Shown: positions 1 to 7,473 of the stretch, piece after piece
Position numbering within the stretch: position 1 is the stretch's first letter
Layout: each line of letters opens with the position of its first letter
Assembly (NCBI GenBank): GCA_023131935.1
Contig: JAGLYY010000183.1
Coordinates: 1 to 13,756 of the forward strand
Length of the DNA: 13,756 nucleotides
Source: Spirochaetales bacterium
GTDB lineage: Bacteria > Spirochaetota > Spirochaetia > JAGLYY01
Reading direction: 5' to 3'
Position numbers and translations under genes: made by a program
The notes under the pieces: model-generated
What the model was told of the DNA's origin: nothing
The model's input: the letters and a program-made list of their open reading frames with translations, nothing else
Databases searched by the model: none

Positions 1-2253
1 GCAGGAAACGGATAGGACTTCATTATCTCTTACCGCGATTTCCCGGCTCAGCGCCTTCCGGAGATTGTCTATCACGATGACGGGACTTATCCCTTCGGAA
101 AATAACAGGTCCATATTCAGCTGGACGGAAAATATTTCTCTGGAATTAAGGCCCGCTATTTCCGCGGGGTTAAGCCCGGTAGCGGAAAAGATGGAAGCTT
201 TTACCTTTTCGATAACAGGAAGGAGGGCATTTTTATCCGGTCCCATCAGATTGACGGAAACCTTATCGGAAGAGTAGCGCAGCACCTCTTCCATCGGATT
301 TGATTCTTTTTTGATGGTGATATTAAATTCCCCGAAGAGGGGATTGTCCAGGATGATTTTATTTGTCCTTGCGATAAAATCATCGACATCCGTATTATCC
401 TCAAGACCGATACGCAGGTATCCCTGATCTTTCGCGGGGAGGGAAAAGGCATACCGTGGATCTGTCCCTCGGCCGGCGTTAAGCCAGATCGACTCAATAT
501 CGTCGCAGAGGATTGAAGAAGCAAGAATGTTCATCGAGGTTATCAGGTTGTCGAGGGATTTCCCCGAATCGGCGGTTACATACACCATCACTCTGCTTTT
601 ACCGGAATCGGGTAATAATTCCTGTTTTAAACCTGTCGCCAGAAACAGGGAAACAATGAAAATAAGGGCAAAGAAAATTATAGCAGTACTTCCATTTCTG
701 TTTTGACGAAGGAGAGTAGTAAAATATTTTTCTTCGGCCTTCAACCAGAATGAACGGGTCCGGTGTTTTTTTCTTTTCGTGGAATCAAAAAGGGTAAGCA
801 TTACCGGAAGGAGGGTAAGGGACACGAAGAGGGAGAGTAAAAGCGAAACAGCGATGACGATGGCAAGGTCCATGAATAATTTGGCAACAGCCCCCCGTAA
901 AAAAAGGACCGGAAGAAACACGGCGATTGTTGTTAAGGTGGATGCCGTTACCGGCGCGGCAACCTCCTTAACCCCAAGGAAGGCAGCGGTTGTTTTACTC
1001 CCGGCATTCTGAAGGTGCCGGTGGATTGCCTCCGACACAACAATGGAATTGTCAACCATCATCCCGATGCCAAGGGCGAGTCCCGCCAGGGACATGATGT
1101 TTAAGGTGATGCCTTGAATGTAGAGCAGCAGAAAGGTTGAAATAACGGAAACGGGAATAGAGATTCCGACGGCAATGGTCTGCTGAAGGCTCCCTAAAGA
1201 AAGAAACAATACGAGTAAGGTAAAGAAAGCCCCGAGCATTAACGCTGAAAGAACAGAGTTTATCGCGTCGGTAATAAATCCCGCTTCGTGAAAAAAGACC
1301 TCCAGCTTAATCTGTTTTCCTGAATCGGAGGAAATGGAAGACTCGATGTGAGGCAAGGCTTTAAAAATATCCTCTACTACCTCTTTCGTATTGGCGCCAT
1401 AACGCTTTTCCACAATGAGGGCCAAACCCTGTTTTCCATTAAATGAGGTGTACCCATCTCTCCGGGTTTCCAGGTCCCATGTCCCGGCATCCTCAAGGGC
1501 CATTTGAGTTCCCGGAATAAGTATCTTAGAAAGGTTGTCCGTTTTTCCGCTCATGAGACGGAGGGAATAGGAGTTGCGTCCTTCTCTTACTGTGCCGATC
1601 CGGTCGATTGAAGTTTCAAGAAGGGATTTTATCTGATGAGGAGTGACCCCGAACTCTTCGAATGCCCTGTCCGAAATGGTATAACGCTGATAGATTTCCG
1701 AACCGCCCTCGATGGTCACCCTGCCGACCCCATCCAATTGGTTGAGCTGCCTTACTATTACCTCCTCCGCGAGGCCCTTCAGTTCGGGAATTGATCCGTT
1801 TTCAGAGGTAAGGGCAATTACCGCAACCGGTTTGGCGTTTGGATCATGGTGCAAAATTACCGGTTTGGAAATTACCGAATTGCCGGACCTCAATGAGGTC
1901 AGCTTCTCTTTTATGAGGATTGTGGTAAGCTCGACAGACTTAAGCCGGGTAAATGAAAGGATAAGCAGGGAAAAGTCATCTTTCGCGATGCCTTCGATGG
2001 AACGGACCCCGGGCAGAGAAGAGAGGAGACTTTCCTGGGGCTGCAGGACCTCTTTTTCGATCTCTTCGGCTGTGAGACCCGGGGCTTTGGTAAAGAGGAC
2101 CATTCTGGGGTAAGCGAGATCGGGAAGAAGTTCTACCGGGAGAATGGTTAACGCAATCAGCCCTAAAAAAATGAGCCCCAGAAAAAACATGAAGACCGCG
2201 ACAGGTCTTCCCAGGAACCTGATATAGGGACTTTTTATTTTTGTGGTAATCAT
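1..2253 (-). CDS. RND-family efflux permease, 3' end outside the window
   Basis: Inner-membrane, proton-driven drug/solute exporter that works with a periplasmic adaptor and an outer-membrane channel. An open frame of 751 codons starts at the ATG at 2253 and has no stop before the left edge, so about 280 C-terminal residues are missing compared with a usual length near 1030. Residues 18-36 form the first membrane helix, followed by LPVELLPDLAYP, the typical start of the first periplasmic (porter) domain. The segment GIGMMVDNSIVVSE near residues 395-408 is the transmembrane helix 4 proton-relay motif. The first Asp is kept (D401) but the second is Asn (N402), as in SwrC/HAE2-like members rather than AcrB. 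The start lies 10 bases after the adaptor's stop with a weak AGG upstream, so translation is probably coupled. The family is certain; the substrate cannot be told. Confidence 0.93.
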   Translation of the reverse strand, partial: MITTKIKSPYIRFLGRPVAVFMFFLGLIFLGLIALTILPVELLPDLAYPRMVLFTKAPGLTAEEIEKEVLQPQESLLSSLPGVRSIEGIAKDDFSLLILSFTRLKSVELTTILIKEKLTSLRSGNSVISKPVILHHDPNAKPVAVIALTSENGSIPELKGLAEEVIVRQLNQLDGVGRVTIEGGSEIYQRYTISDRAFEEFGVTPHQIKSLLETSIDRIGTVREGRNSYSLRLMSGKTDNLSKILIPGTQMALEDAGTWDLETRRDGYTSFNGKQGLALIVEKRYGANTKEVVEDIFKALPHIESSISSDSGKQIKLEVFFHEAGFITDAINSVLSALMLGAFFTLLVLFLSLGSLQQTIAVGISIPVSVISTFLLLYIQGITLNIMSLAGLALGIGMMVDNSIVVSEAIHRHLQNAGSKTTAAFLGVKEVAAPVTASTLTTIAVFLPVLFLRGAVAKLFMDLAIVIAVSLLLSLFVSLTLLPVMLTLFDSTKRKKHRTRSFWLKAEEKYFTTLLRQNRNGSTAIIFFALIFIVSLFLATGLKQELLPDSGKSRVMVYVTADSGKSLDNLITSMNILASSILCDDIESIWLNAGRGTDPRYAFSLPAKDQGYLRIGLEDNTDVDDFIARTNKIILDNPLFGEFNITIKKESNPMEEVLRYSSDKVSVNLMGPDKNALLPVIEKVKASIFSATGLNPAEIAGLNSREIFSVQLNMDLLFSEGISPVIVIDNLRKALSREIAVRDNEVLSVSC

Positions 2254-2263
2254 AATGAAATAC

Positions 2264-3511
2264 CTATTCGTTGATTGAAACTTTTGCTTTATGGGTTAAA
2301 AGTGTATGCCCCTCTACCGCAATGAACTCTCCCGGATCGATCCCGGTCGTTCTTTCCGTTCCGGGACCGCCGTTGAAAGGCGCCGGTGTGACTTCCAGGT
2401 AATCGCCATTTTTTAATCCGATTTCGACCCAGCGCCACCAGGCAAGGCCGTCAGTAATGACAAAGACATAATACCGTTCCCCCTCCCGTAAGACAGCGTT
2501 CGATGGAATGATGATTCTTTCATCGAGGGTATCTACGGTAATAATCCCCTGCGCGAACATCCCCTTGAACACCGGGGTTGTCCCGGGATTGAAACGAAGG
2601 TTGACGGTATATCCCCCGGCAGCCATGTCCTTTTCCGGAATAGTCGATTCCACCGCGGCAGGGATAATAATTTCCTGGTTGACACCAATGGCAATAGCCG
2701 CACTCTGGCCTGTTCTGATTTTCTGAATATCCTTCTCCAGTACCGTGAGTGATGCCCTGGAAGAGGTAAAATGGAGGATAGTGCAGAGGTGGTCCCCTTC
2801 CCGTAGAACGGTACCGGGATGGATGCCGTTAAAACTGACAGCTCCGTTAATCGGGCTTTTAATTTCTCCATTTTCCAGTAATGTTTCGCAACGGATAACC
2901 TTTGCTAAAGCGGACCTGATTCCCGACTCGATTTCCTGCAGGTCCTTTCTGAACCCGCCCCTGTTGATGATCTGAATACTGATTGTCGTGTGATTCTCAA
3001 GAAAGGTCTCGTAGGATATTTGCCCGTTTTTATATTTTCTTTCCGTCTCGGAAAGCTTACTTTTTAATTCCACGATTTCCGGGGTACTGTTGTTTTGAAT
3101 ACCCGGATCCATGGCAAGCTTTCCTGCGAGGCTTTTTTGCGCAAGTAAAAGTTCATCTTTTGCCGCAATCAGGTCCCCTTCAATTTCCCTTGTGTCCAGT
3201 TTAAAAAGGAGATCGCCTTTTTTTACCTGCTCTCCCGGAACAACCAGGACCTCAAGGACCTGTCCGGAGAAGGGAACGTATAATACACGTTCCTCCCCTG
3301 GAAGGATACTTCCCCGGGCGGTAACCGTGAGGGGGAAGGGCATCAGTCTTACCTCTTCGATTGTAACCGGGAGAAGAGGCTCTACCTCATTATAGAAAAA
3401 ATCGACGGTTTCATCTTTATCAGCGACTCCGGCAAAAGAGCGGAAAACAAGAAGACAGCCAATTGAAATGAAGAGTAAAATAGAAATGATAACGCAAATC
3501 TTTTTAATCAT
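2264..3511 (-). CDS. RND efflux periplasmic adaptor (HlyD/AcrA membrane-fusion protein)
   Basis: A 415-residue adaptor that bridges the inner-membrane RND permease and an outer-membrane channel. Residues 4-24 are a hydrophobic anchor. Cys19 follows SIG, so a relaxed spirochaete-like lipobox is possible, but an uncleaved anchor fits equally well. Residues 78-108 (VPFSGQVLEVLVVPGEQVKKG) and about 216-243 (IKSPINGAVSFNGIHPGTVL) are the two halves of the biotinyl-lipoyl domain. Residues 112-212 between them are helical and charged, as expected for the coiled-coil hairpin. About 250-325 is the beta-barrel and the rest is the membrane-proximal domain. The start ATG has AGGGA with a 5-6 base spacer. 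It is first in an operon with the RND permease and divergent from a LuxR-type regulator, which is a natural candidate controller. No TolC-like gene is visible here. Confidence 0.94.
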   Translation of the reverse strand: MIKKICVIISILLFISIGCLLVFRSFAGVADKDETVDFFYNEVEPLLPVTIEEVRLMPFPLTVTARGSILPGEERVLYVPFSGQVLEVLVVPGEQVKKGDLLFKLDTREIEGDLIAAKDELLLAQKSLAGKLAMDPGIQNNSTPEIVELKSKLSETERKYKNGQISYETFLENHTTISIQIINRGGFRKDLQEIESGIRSALAKVIRCETLLENGEIKSPINGAVSFNGIHPGTVLREGDHLCTILHFTSSRASLTVLEKDIQKIRTGQSAAIAIGVNQEIIIPAAVESTIPEKDMAAGGYTVNLRFNPGTTPVFKGMFAQGIITVDTLDERIIIPSNAVLREGERYYVFVITDGLAWWRWVEIGLKNGDYLEVTPAPFNGGPGTERTTGIDPGEFIAVEGHTLLTHKAKVSINE

Positions 3512-3571
3512 TTTTTCCCTGCAACATTTTAATTTTAAAAACTAACACAGTTTATAATATTTTGTGGTGCT

Positions 3572-3600
3572 ATTATGGAGAAAAAAGACTTTACAGTCAA
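3572..3600 (-). promoter_or_regulatory. Sigma70-type promoter of the efflux operon, with a small dyad over the -35
   Basis: On the minus strand TTGACT (3595-3600) is followed by a 17-base spacer and CATAAT (3572-3577). This is 5/6 at both boxes with ideal spacing, and transcription would begin near 3565, about 54 bases before the adaptor ATG. A short inverted repeat GACT-GTAA-AGTC (3587-3598) overlaps the -35 box and could be a regulator half-site pair, although four-base arms may be chance. Confidence 0.7.
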
Positions 3601-3652
3601 CAAAAAAAAGGATTAACTTAAGGGAAATAAAAAAGGTTTGAGGTATAAAACG

Positions 3653-4318
3653 ATGTACAAAGTGTTGATAGCCGAAAATGAGGGGTCTTTCATTTGTAAA
3701 CTGAACAATTGCTTTAGCCGGAATGCAGATTTTGAGATAGTCGGGACTGTAGGAAGTTATGAAGGAGTTCTGGAATTCTTAAGGAATACCTCCGTGGACT
3801 GTATTTTGCTTTGCAACTGTTTACTGAATGGAGATTGCGGAGATATTATACAAAGGATAAAAGAACTGTCAAACAGCAAGGTCGCGGTGTTTTCGCTGGA
3901 AACAAACCTCAATGATATTAAAGTATTATTTCATTCAGGAGTCGATGGTTTTTTCTTTAGAGGTGTAACCGCCAATGATCTCGTAAATGGATTACGGATA
4001 ATAATGAACGGGGGAGTCCATATCGACACAACCGGTTTACAATCCTTATTACATCATATATTAACCGGCACTGCAGAGTGTCCTGCGAATATGTATGACG
4101 CGTATGGACTTACAAAAAGGGAGCGAGAGGTGTTCGATCTGGCTGGATCCGGGTTAACAGTAAAGGAGATAGCTTTTAAATTGCATATTTGCAAGAAAAC
4201 CGCGGAAACACACAGAGCAAATATAATGGCAAAGGCGGACATTGAATCAGCAACCCAATTTGCTATTGCCGCCTTTGCCCTCAAGAATGGTTATTCAGGA
4301 AAATCCAACGAAAACTAA
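3653..4318 (+). CDS. LuxR/NarL-type response regulator with a degenerate, Cys-rich receiver domain
   Basis: A 221-residue transcription regulator. Residues 1-120 align with a receiver domain and 150-212 with a LuxR-type helix-turn-helix (GLTKREREVFDLAGSGLTVKEIA, then KKTAETHRANIMAKADIES). The receiver lacks its phosphorylation chemistry. The usual acidic pair is E8-N9, the phospho-acceptor Asp is C54 (DCILLCNCLL), the conserved Thr is S81 and the conserved Lys is R103. It is therefore unlikely to be switched by an ordinary histidine kinase. There are eight cysteines (15, 20, 50, 54, 56, 62, 143, 180), six of them in the receiver. I chose the ATG at 3653 because GAGG lies 9 bases upstream; a TTG at 3638 in the same frame has no well-placed ribosome site. 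Neighbours on either side are the efflux operon and the thiol-redox operon, so it may control either. Family confidence is high; the signal is unknown. Confidence 0.9.
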   Translation: MYKVLIAENEGSFICKLNNCFSRNADFEIVGTVGSYEGVLEFLRNTSVDCILLCNCLLNGDCGDIIQRIKELSNSKVAVFSLETNLNDIKVLFHSGVDGFFFRGVTANDLVNGLRIIMNGGVHIDTTGLQSLLHHILTGTAECPANMYDAYGLTKREREVFDLAGSGLTVKEIAFKLHICKKTAETHRANIMAKADIESATQFAIAAFALKNGYSGKSNEN

Positions 4319-4352
4319 GGATTTTCCTTAGTTTCCTAAGGTTTTCCCTTAG
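4312..4352 (+). terminator. Tandem, mutually exclusive hairpins (terminator or attenuator-like)
   Basis: Four alternating copies of one word lie here: CTAAGG (4315-4320), CCTTAG (4326-4331), CTAAGG (4336-4341) and CCTTAG (4347-4352). Copies 1+2 make a perfect 10-bp stem (4312-4321 with 4325-4334, three-base loop) that starts inside the regulator's stop codon. Copies 3+4 make a 6-bp stem, and 2+3 can also pair. The first stem ends in TTT but there is no long T-run, so termination strength is uncertain. Confidence 0.5.
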
Positions 4353-4391
4353 AAAAACCCGGTATTTACCCAGAGAATTCTACAAAAACCT

Positions 4392-4399
4392 GTGATACT
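4392..4399 (+). promoter_or_regulatory. Possible extended -10 element upstream of the thiol-redox operon
   Basis: The word TGTGATACT (4391-4399) resembles an extended -10 box (TG-n-GATACT) about 30 bases before the first gene of the redox operon. No -35 box is found at normal spacing; the nearest candidate, TTTACC at 4365-4370, is too far. The operon's first ATG also lacks a Shine-Dalgarno sequence, so its translation may be inefficient or start in an unusual way. Confidence 0.3.
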
Positions 4400-4429
4400 C
4401 TCTTAATCAATAAAAGTGTATTTGCAAAT

Positions 4430-5545
4430 ATGAACAAAGGTACAAAATTATTTTTCATCATTCTGATTTTCCTCTCCGTCTGCTTAAGCGTTGCCTGGGC
4501 AGACGGAAGTGCGTTAGGTATCGACTACTACTACCTCCCGGGCTGCAGGAGCTGCCAGGAGTTTCTTGAGAACACCATTCCCGCACTTGAAGAAAAACTC
4601 ATTGTGAACATAACCGTAAACCGCTTTGATATCCTCGACAGTGAGAACTACCGGGAGTGTGAAAAACGGCTCAAGGCCTCAGGAATCGGATTGGAAAGCT
4701 TTCCGGTAATCTTTGCCGGCAGCCAGGTCCTGGCAGGGGAAGAGCGAATAGCCGGAGGAATAGAGACCGCGCTCCTGTCATTGAAAAGCGGTACTGTTCA
4801 GCACCCGGAAGACAGGATGAGTAACTCAATAAAACTCTCCGGTTTCGGGGTTATCCCCGTCTTCATCGCCGGTCTCGTTGACGGCATCAACCCCTGCGCC
4901 TTCTCTACGATAGTATTTCTGATCCTTACCCTTTCCGCCGCGGGCAAAAAGGGGAGGGAGATACTTGTTATCGGGACATCCTTCACAGTAACGGTCTTTG
5001 TTACCTACTTCCTGATCGGCCTTGGGCTATTTACCATCATCAGGCAGGCATCGATGTATCCGGTTGTCTCACAGTGGATAAGAAGTGGTCTTACAGCAAT
5101 ACTGGTCCTGTTTGCGGCAGTGAGCCTGTACGATTACTTCCTGATTAAAAGAGGCAGGGGAGGCGAGATGCTCCTGAAGCTGCCGGAATCCCTCAAGAAG
5201 AAGATCCACGGCTCAATAAAGGTATACCGAAACACAACCGCTCTGACCCTTACCTCCGTCGCGGTAGGTTTCCTGGTTTCCATCTTTGAACTGAGCTGTA
5301 CCGGACAGGTTTACTTCCCTGCCATCGCCTACATGGTACAGGCGGAAGGGGCGGCAGCACACTACTTCCTCCTTGGAATCTATAATGGAGGGTTCATTGT
5401 TCCCCTGGTTGTAGTGTTTGTTCTGATTTGCATGGGAGTGAATTCGAGAAGGATAGCGGACTTCTTTAACCGGCACTTAAGTGTGTCGAAGCTGGCTTTA
5501 AGCGGTGTGTTTGCGGCGCTGGCGGTTTTGAGTATTGGAGGATAG
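4430..5545 (+). CDS. Thioredoxin-like domain fused to a CcdA/DsbD-type thiol electron transporter
   Basis: A 371-residue protein expected to move reducing equivalents across the inner membrane and pass them to thiol proteins outside it. Residues 1-24 are a signal peptide (KLFFIILIFLSVCLSVAWA). Residues 28-120 are a thioredoxin/glutaredoxin-like domain with C39-R-S-C42 and a cis-Pro segment F91-P92-V93. Residues 137-371 carry about six membrane helices of the CcdA/DsbD core, with the two family cysteines present: C156 in GINPCAF and C290 in FELSCTGQ. Unlike DsbD, the thioredoxin domain is N-terminal and exported. The next gene starts 7 bases after the stop, so it heads an operon with two more thioredoxin-like genes. 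There is no visible Shine-Dalgarno sequence, but the signal peptide supports this ATG. The direction of electron flow in vivo is inferred from the family. Confidence 0.9.
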   Translation: MNKGTKLFFIILIFLSVCLSVAWADGSALGIDYYYLPGCRSCQEFLENTIPALEEKLIVNITVNRFDILDSENYRECEKRLKASGIGLESFPVIFAGSQVLAGEERIAGGIETALLSLKSGTVQHPEDRMSNSIKLSGFGVIPVFIAGLVDGINPCAFSTIVFLILTLSAAGKKGREILVIGTSFTVTVFVTYFLIGLGLFTIIRQASMYPVVSQWIRSGLTAILVLFAAVSLYDYFLIKRGRGGEMLLKLPESLKKKIHGSIKVYRNTTALTLTSVAVGFLVSIFELSCTGQVYFPAIAYMVQAEGAAAHYFLLGIYNGGFIVPLVVVFVLICMGVNSRRIADFFNRHLSVSKLALSGVFAALAVLSIGG

Positions 5546-5552
5546 GAGCAAA

Positions 5553-6095
5553 ATGATAGCGATAAGAAATATGAAAAGCACAATGAAGAGGACAGGTTTT
5601 CTCCTTGTTGTATTAGTTAGTCTCATCCTCACAACCTTTTTCTCCGTAGGAATACTGGAAAATCTTCGTTTCCTCCACGCGAGAGCTGACTGGGAACTGA
5701 ACAAAAGAGCTGTCTTGGAATGGAATGAAGAAAAGGAGAGGTATGTTCCGGAAATAAGGATAACTCCGCTGATTGATGAAACACATATTCTTCTCTATTT
5801 TTCCCCCGGCTGCGGAAGCTGTGTGGAAGATCTCAAGGGATTGAAAGAGGTTTTCAATGAACGGGCGCTGCCGTTAGCGGGACTGAATCCCACAAGCATG
5901 AAAGATGAATCAGGTATGTTCACCAGACAACTCAAAGGGGATGAAGCGTACAACCTGGGGCTGCTGTATGGGATAGGTTTGTCTAACGCGGTACTTGTTG
6001 ATGATACCGGACGGATTCTTAAAAGTAGAAGGCGTGATGAAACACTTCAATCCTTTTACCTTACGGCCCTCGCGATGGTGGAGGGGGAAGAATGA
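5553..6095 (+). CDS. Membrane-anchored thioredoxin-like protein (CGSC)
   Basis: A 180-residue protein predicted to sit on the outer face of the inner membrane. Residues 13-35 form one hydrophobic helix after a basic N-terminus. Residues 70-175 are a thioredoxin-like domain with the active site C87-G-S-C90, preceded by the hydrophobic strand HILLYFSPG. A late strand NAVLVDDTGRIL matches the end of a TlpA/AhpC-type fold. A clear cis-Pro is not obvious: the expected position reads SNAVL, which is unusual. The ATG at 5553 is preferred, with AGGAG four bases upstream; a TTG at 5535 and ATGs at 5571 and 5583 are alternatives that do not change the domain. It overlaps the next gene by four bases (ATGA), so the operon is tight. 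A likely role is thiol exchange with the upstream CcdA-like protein as its electron source. Confidence 0.82.
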   Translation: MIAIRNMKSTMKRTGFLLVVLVSLILTTFFSVGILENLRFLHARADWELNKRAVLEWNEEKERYVPEIRITPLIDETHILLYFSPGCGSCVEDLKGLKEVFNERALPLAGLNPTSMKDESGMFTRQLKGDEAYNLGLLYGIGLSNAVLVDDTGRILKSRRRDETLQSFYLTALAMVEGEE

Positions 6096-6955
6096 GTAGG
6101 TTTGTGAAATTAATTACGGCAATCGTAATACTGCTTCCCCTGGCAACGGGAATCATGGCATCGCGGGGTAACAAGGAAATTGAGAGATGGCAAGCGGAAA
6201 GACAGGGTGAACTCGCGGAACAACATAGTAAATACGAAGCGGGGAATTATATACCCGCGCCGGAACTTCCGAACGGTGAGAGCATCAACTTCCCAGGGAA
6301 GCCTGCTGTCCTCTTTTTTGCTGAACTTTCCAACCTGTCAGGTGTTTCCGATGTTCTTACAATGTACAGATTCAGCCGGTTTTTCGGTGACTCGATTGAT
6401 ATTCACTGGCTCTATTCCTGCCGGGAAGAGGTGTTGAAGCGGTTTGAGAAGAATTACCCTGAGATCGAGATTGATTGGATTTTTGATGGCGGTGACATGT
6501 TGTTTTATGAGCTTGGAAGGAGCTCACTCATTCTGGACGGGAACGGGCTGGTACAGGCACAGTTCAGCGCTGTTGATGAAAAGAGTATCAGGCTTTATCT
6601 GAATAAGATTGTGGAAGACAAATCAATGGGTAATGAGAAGAAGCTGCTTGTTTCCGGCATGAAGATAGAAGAACTCTACCTCTACCGGAAGGACGGCACA
6701 AGAGTACTGGATTTCACCGGGACCCTGTTTTTTCTCTCAACATTCTGCGACGCTTGTGATGAGTGGATAGAAGATGGAAGGATAGAGGCGATGGAGGGGG
6801 ATGTGATGGTTGTACTGGATATTGAAGAGGTAAACAGTATGTGGGACGGGAAACTTGAAAAGATGGAGCGCCTCGAAAAGTATGATATCTGCTATCTTTT
6901 GGATGGAATGGGTTATGAGATGAGTTATCCGATGGCGGTAACGATAGGTGAATGA
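6092..6955 (+). CDS. Exported protein with two thioredoxin-like domains, only the second with CxxC
   Basis: A 287-residue protein with an N-terminal signal peptide or anchor (residues 5-23). Residues 50-175 look like a thioredoxin fold without an active site: where CxxC is expected, after the strand KPAVLFFAEL, the sequence reads SNLSG, and the later strand SSLILDGNGLVQAQF is typical of TlpA-like domains. One cysteine, C110, is in this half. Residues 200-287 begin a second such domain, TGTLFFLSTFCDACDEW, with C219-D-A-C222, plus C267, and a YPMAVTIG strand near the end that supplies a Pro. The first domain may bind substrate or serve as a scaffold. It overlaps its upstream partner by four bases and ends just before the AT-rich peptide region. 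I infer the domain assignment from pattern rather than from a clear family match. Confidence 0.72.
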   Translation: MSRFVKLITAIVILLPLATGIMASRGNKEIERWQAERQGELAEQHSKYEAGNYIPAPELPNGESINFPGKPAVLFFAELSNLSGVSDVLTMYRFSRFFGDSIDIHWLYSCREEVLKRFEKNYPEIEIDWIFDGGDMLFYELGRSSLILDGNGLVQAQFSAVDEKSIRLYLNKIVEDKSMGNEKKLLVSGMKIEELYLYRKDGTRVLDFTGTLFFLSTFCDACDEWIEDGRIEAMEGDVMVVLDIEEVNSMWDGKLEKMERLEKYDICYLLDGMGYEMSYPMAVTIGE

Positions 6956-6977
6956 TGATTAATTATTGTGATTAACT

Positions 6978-7025
6978 ACCTGGCCAGGTGTTGATAAAAT
7001 CAAAGCTTGTGCTTTGAAATATAAT
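6978..7025 (+). promoter_or_regulatory. Dyad-rich promoter region of the Cys-rich peptide gene
   Basis: A perfect 12-base palindrome ACCTGGCCAGGT (6978-6989) is followed by a 7-bp inverted repeat TCAAAGC/GCTTTGA (7000-7006 with 7011-7017) and a consensus TATAAT at 7020-7025, 19 bases before the peptide ATG. The best -35-like word, TTGATA at 6991-6996, is 23 bases from the -10, which is too far for ordinary sigma70 use and may point to an activator-dependent promoter. The palindrome is a reasonable operator candidate. Confidence 0.45.
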
Positions 7026-7043
7026 CATGTGAAGAGAACGAAA

Positions 7044-7289
7044 ATGAAAAAAATAATTGTGTTGTTATTGTTATTTGTTGTGATAGGAACAGCAAATTTA
7101 TTTGCTGTTTGTAATGGTTGGGTTACTACTGGTAGATATTGTACGGACAAAAATGTTTATCCAAGTTGTGGCCTTCTTGACTATATGGAACATACATGGA
7201 CTAAGAACCAAAAAAGGAAATGTCGTATAGGATCATTTTATTGGACTGAATATAGGACTATTAGAAATACATCCTGTGGTGATTGTTAG
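7044..7289 (+). CDS. Precursor of a small secreted six-cysteine peptide
   Basis: An 81-residue precursor that I do not recognise as a named family. Residues 1-21 are a clear signal peptide (KKIIVLLLLFVVIG, then TANLFA). Cleavage after A21 would release a 60-residue basic peptide with exactly six cysteines (C23, C33, C42, C60, C78, C81) and none in the signal peptide, which allows three disulfides. The last four residues are CGDC, a CxxC at the extreme C-terminus. Aromatic residues are frequent. The ATG at 7044 is chosen because it begins the signal peptide; the frame is open from a TTG at 7014. The Shine-Dalgarno sequence is weak (GAAGAGA). It lies directly downstream of three thiol-redox genes and is followed by a strong hairpin terminator. 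Likely roles are a secreted effector, toxin, signal or redox substrate; none is shown by the sequence. Confidence 0.75.
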   Translation: MKKIIVLLLLFVVIGTANLFAVCNGWVTTGRYCTDKNVYPSCGLLDYMEHTWTKNQKRKCRIGSFYWTEYRTIRNTSCGDC

Positions 7290-7405
7290 TGAGTATTCTG
7301 AATTGTATATAATTGCTTCATAATATTAATTACTGGTTTTTATGTATGCTGTATTATTATTTTGTGATATATATAATAATTCAGATTGCTAGTTATAAAA
7401 ACTTT

Positions 7406-7435
7406 AAATCAGTGGGAGGTAATCCCACTGATTTT
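7406..7435 (+). terminator. Strong hairpin terminator after the peptide gene
   Basis: A perfect 12-bp stem (7406-7417 with 7423-7434) encloses the loop GGTAA and ends in TTTT. The stem core is CAGTGGGA/TCCCACTG in otherwise very AT-rich DNA. The opposite strand also has a T-rich tract after the stem, so it may stop transcription from both sides. It separates the peptide transcript from the propeller gene, so the latter needs its own promoter or readthrough. Confidence 0.8.
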
Positions 7436-7473
7436 AAAAAAAATATTAAATGATATTAATATAGGAATGGTGA

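Noticed and set aside
1712..2113. Plus-strand open frame of 133 codons
   Set aside because: It lies fully inside the RND permease on the other strand, which shows clear family motifs; this frame has no recognisable motif.
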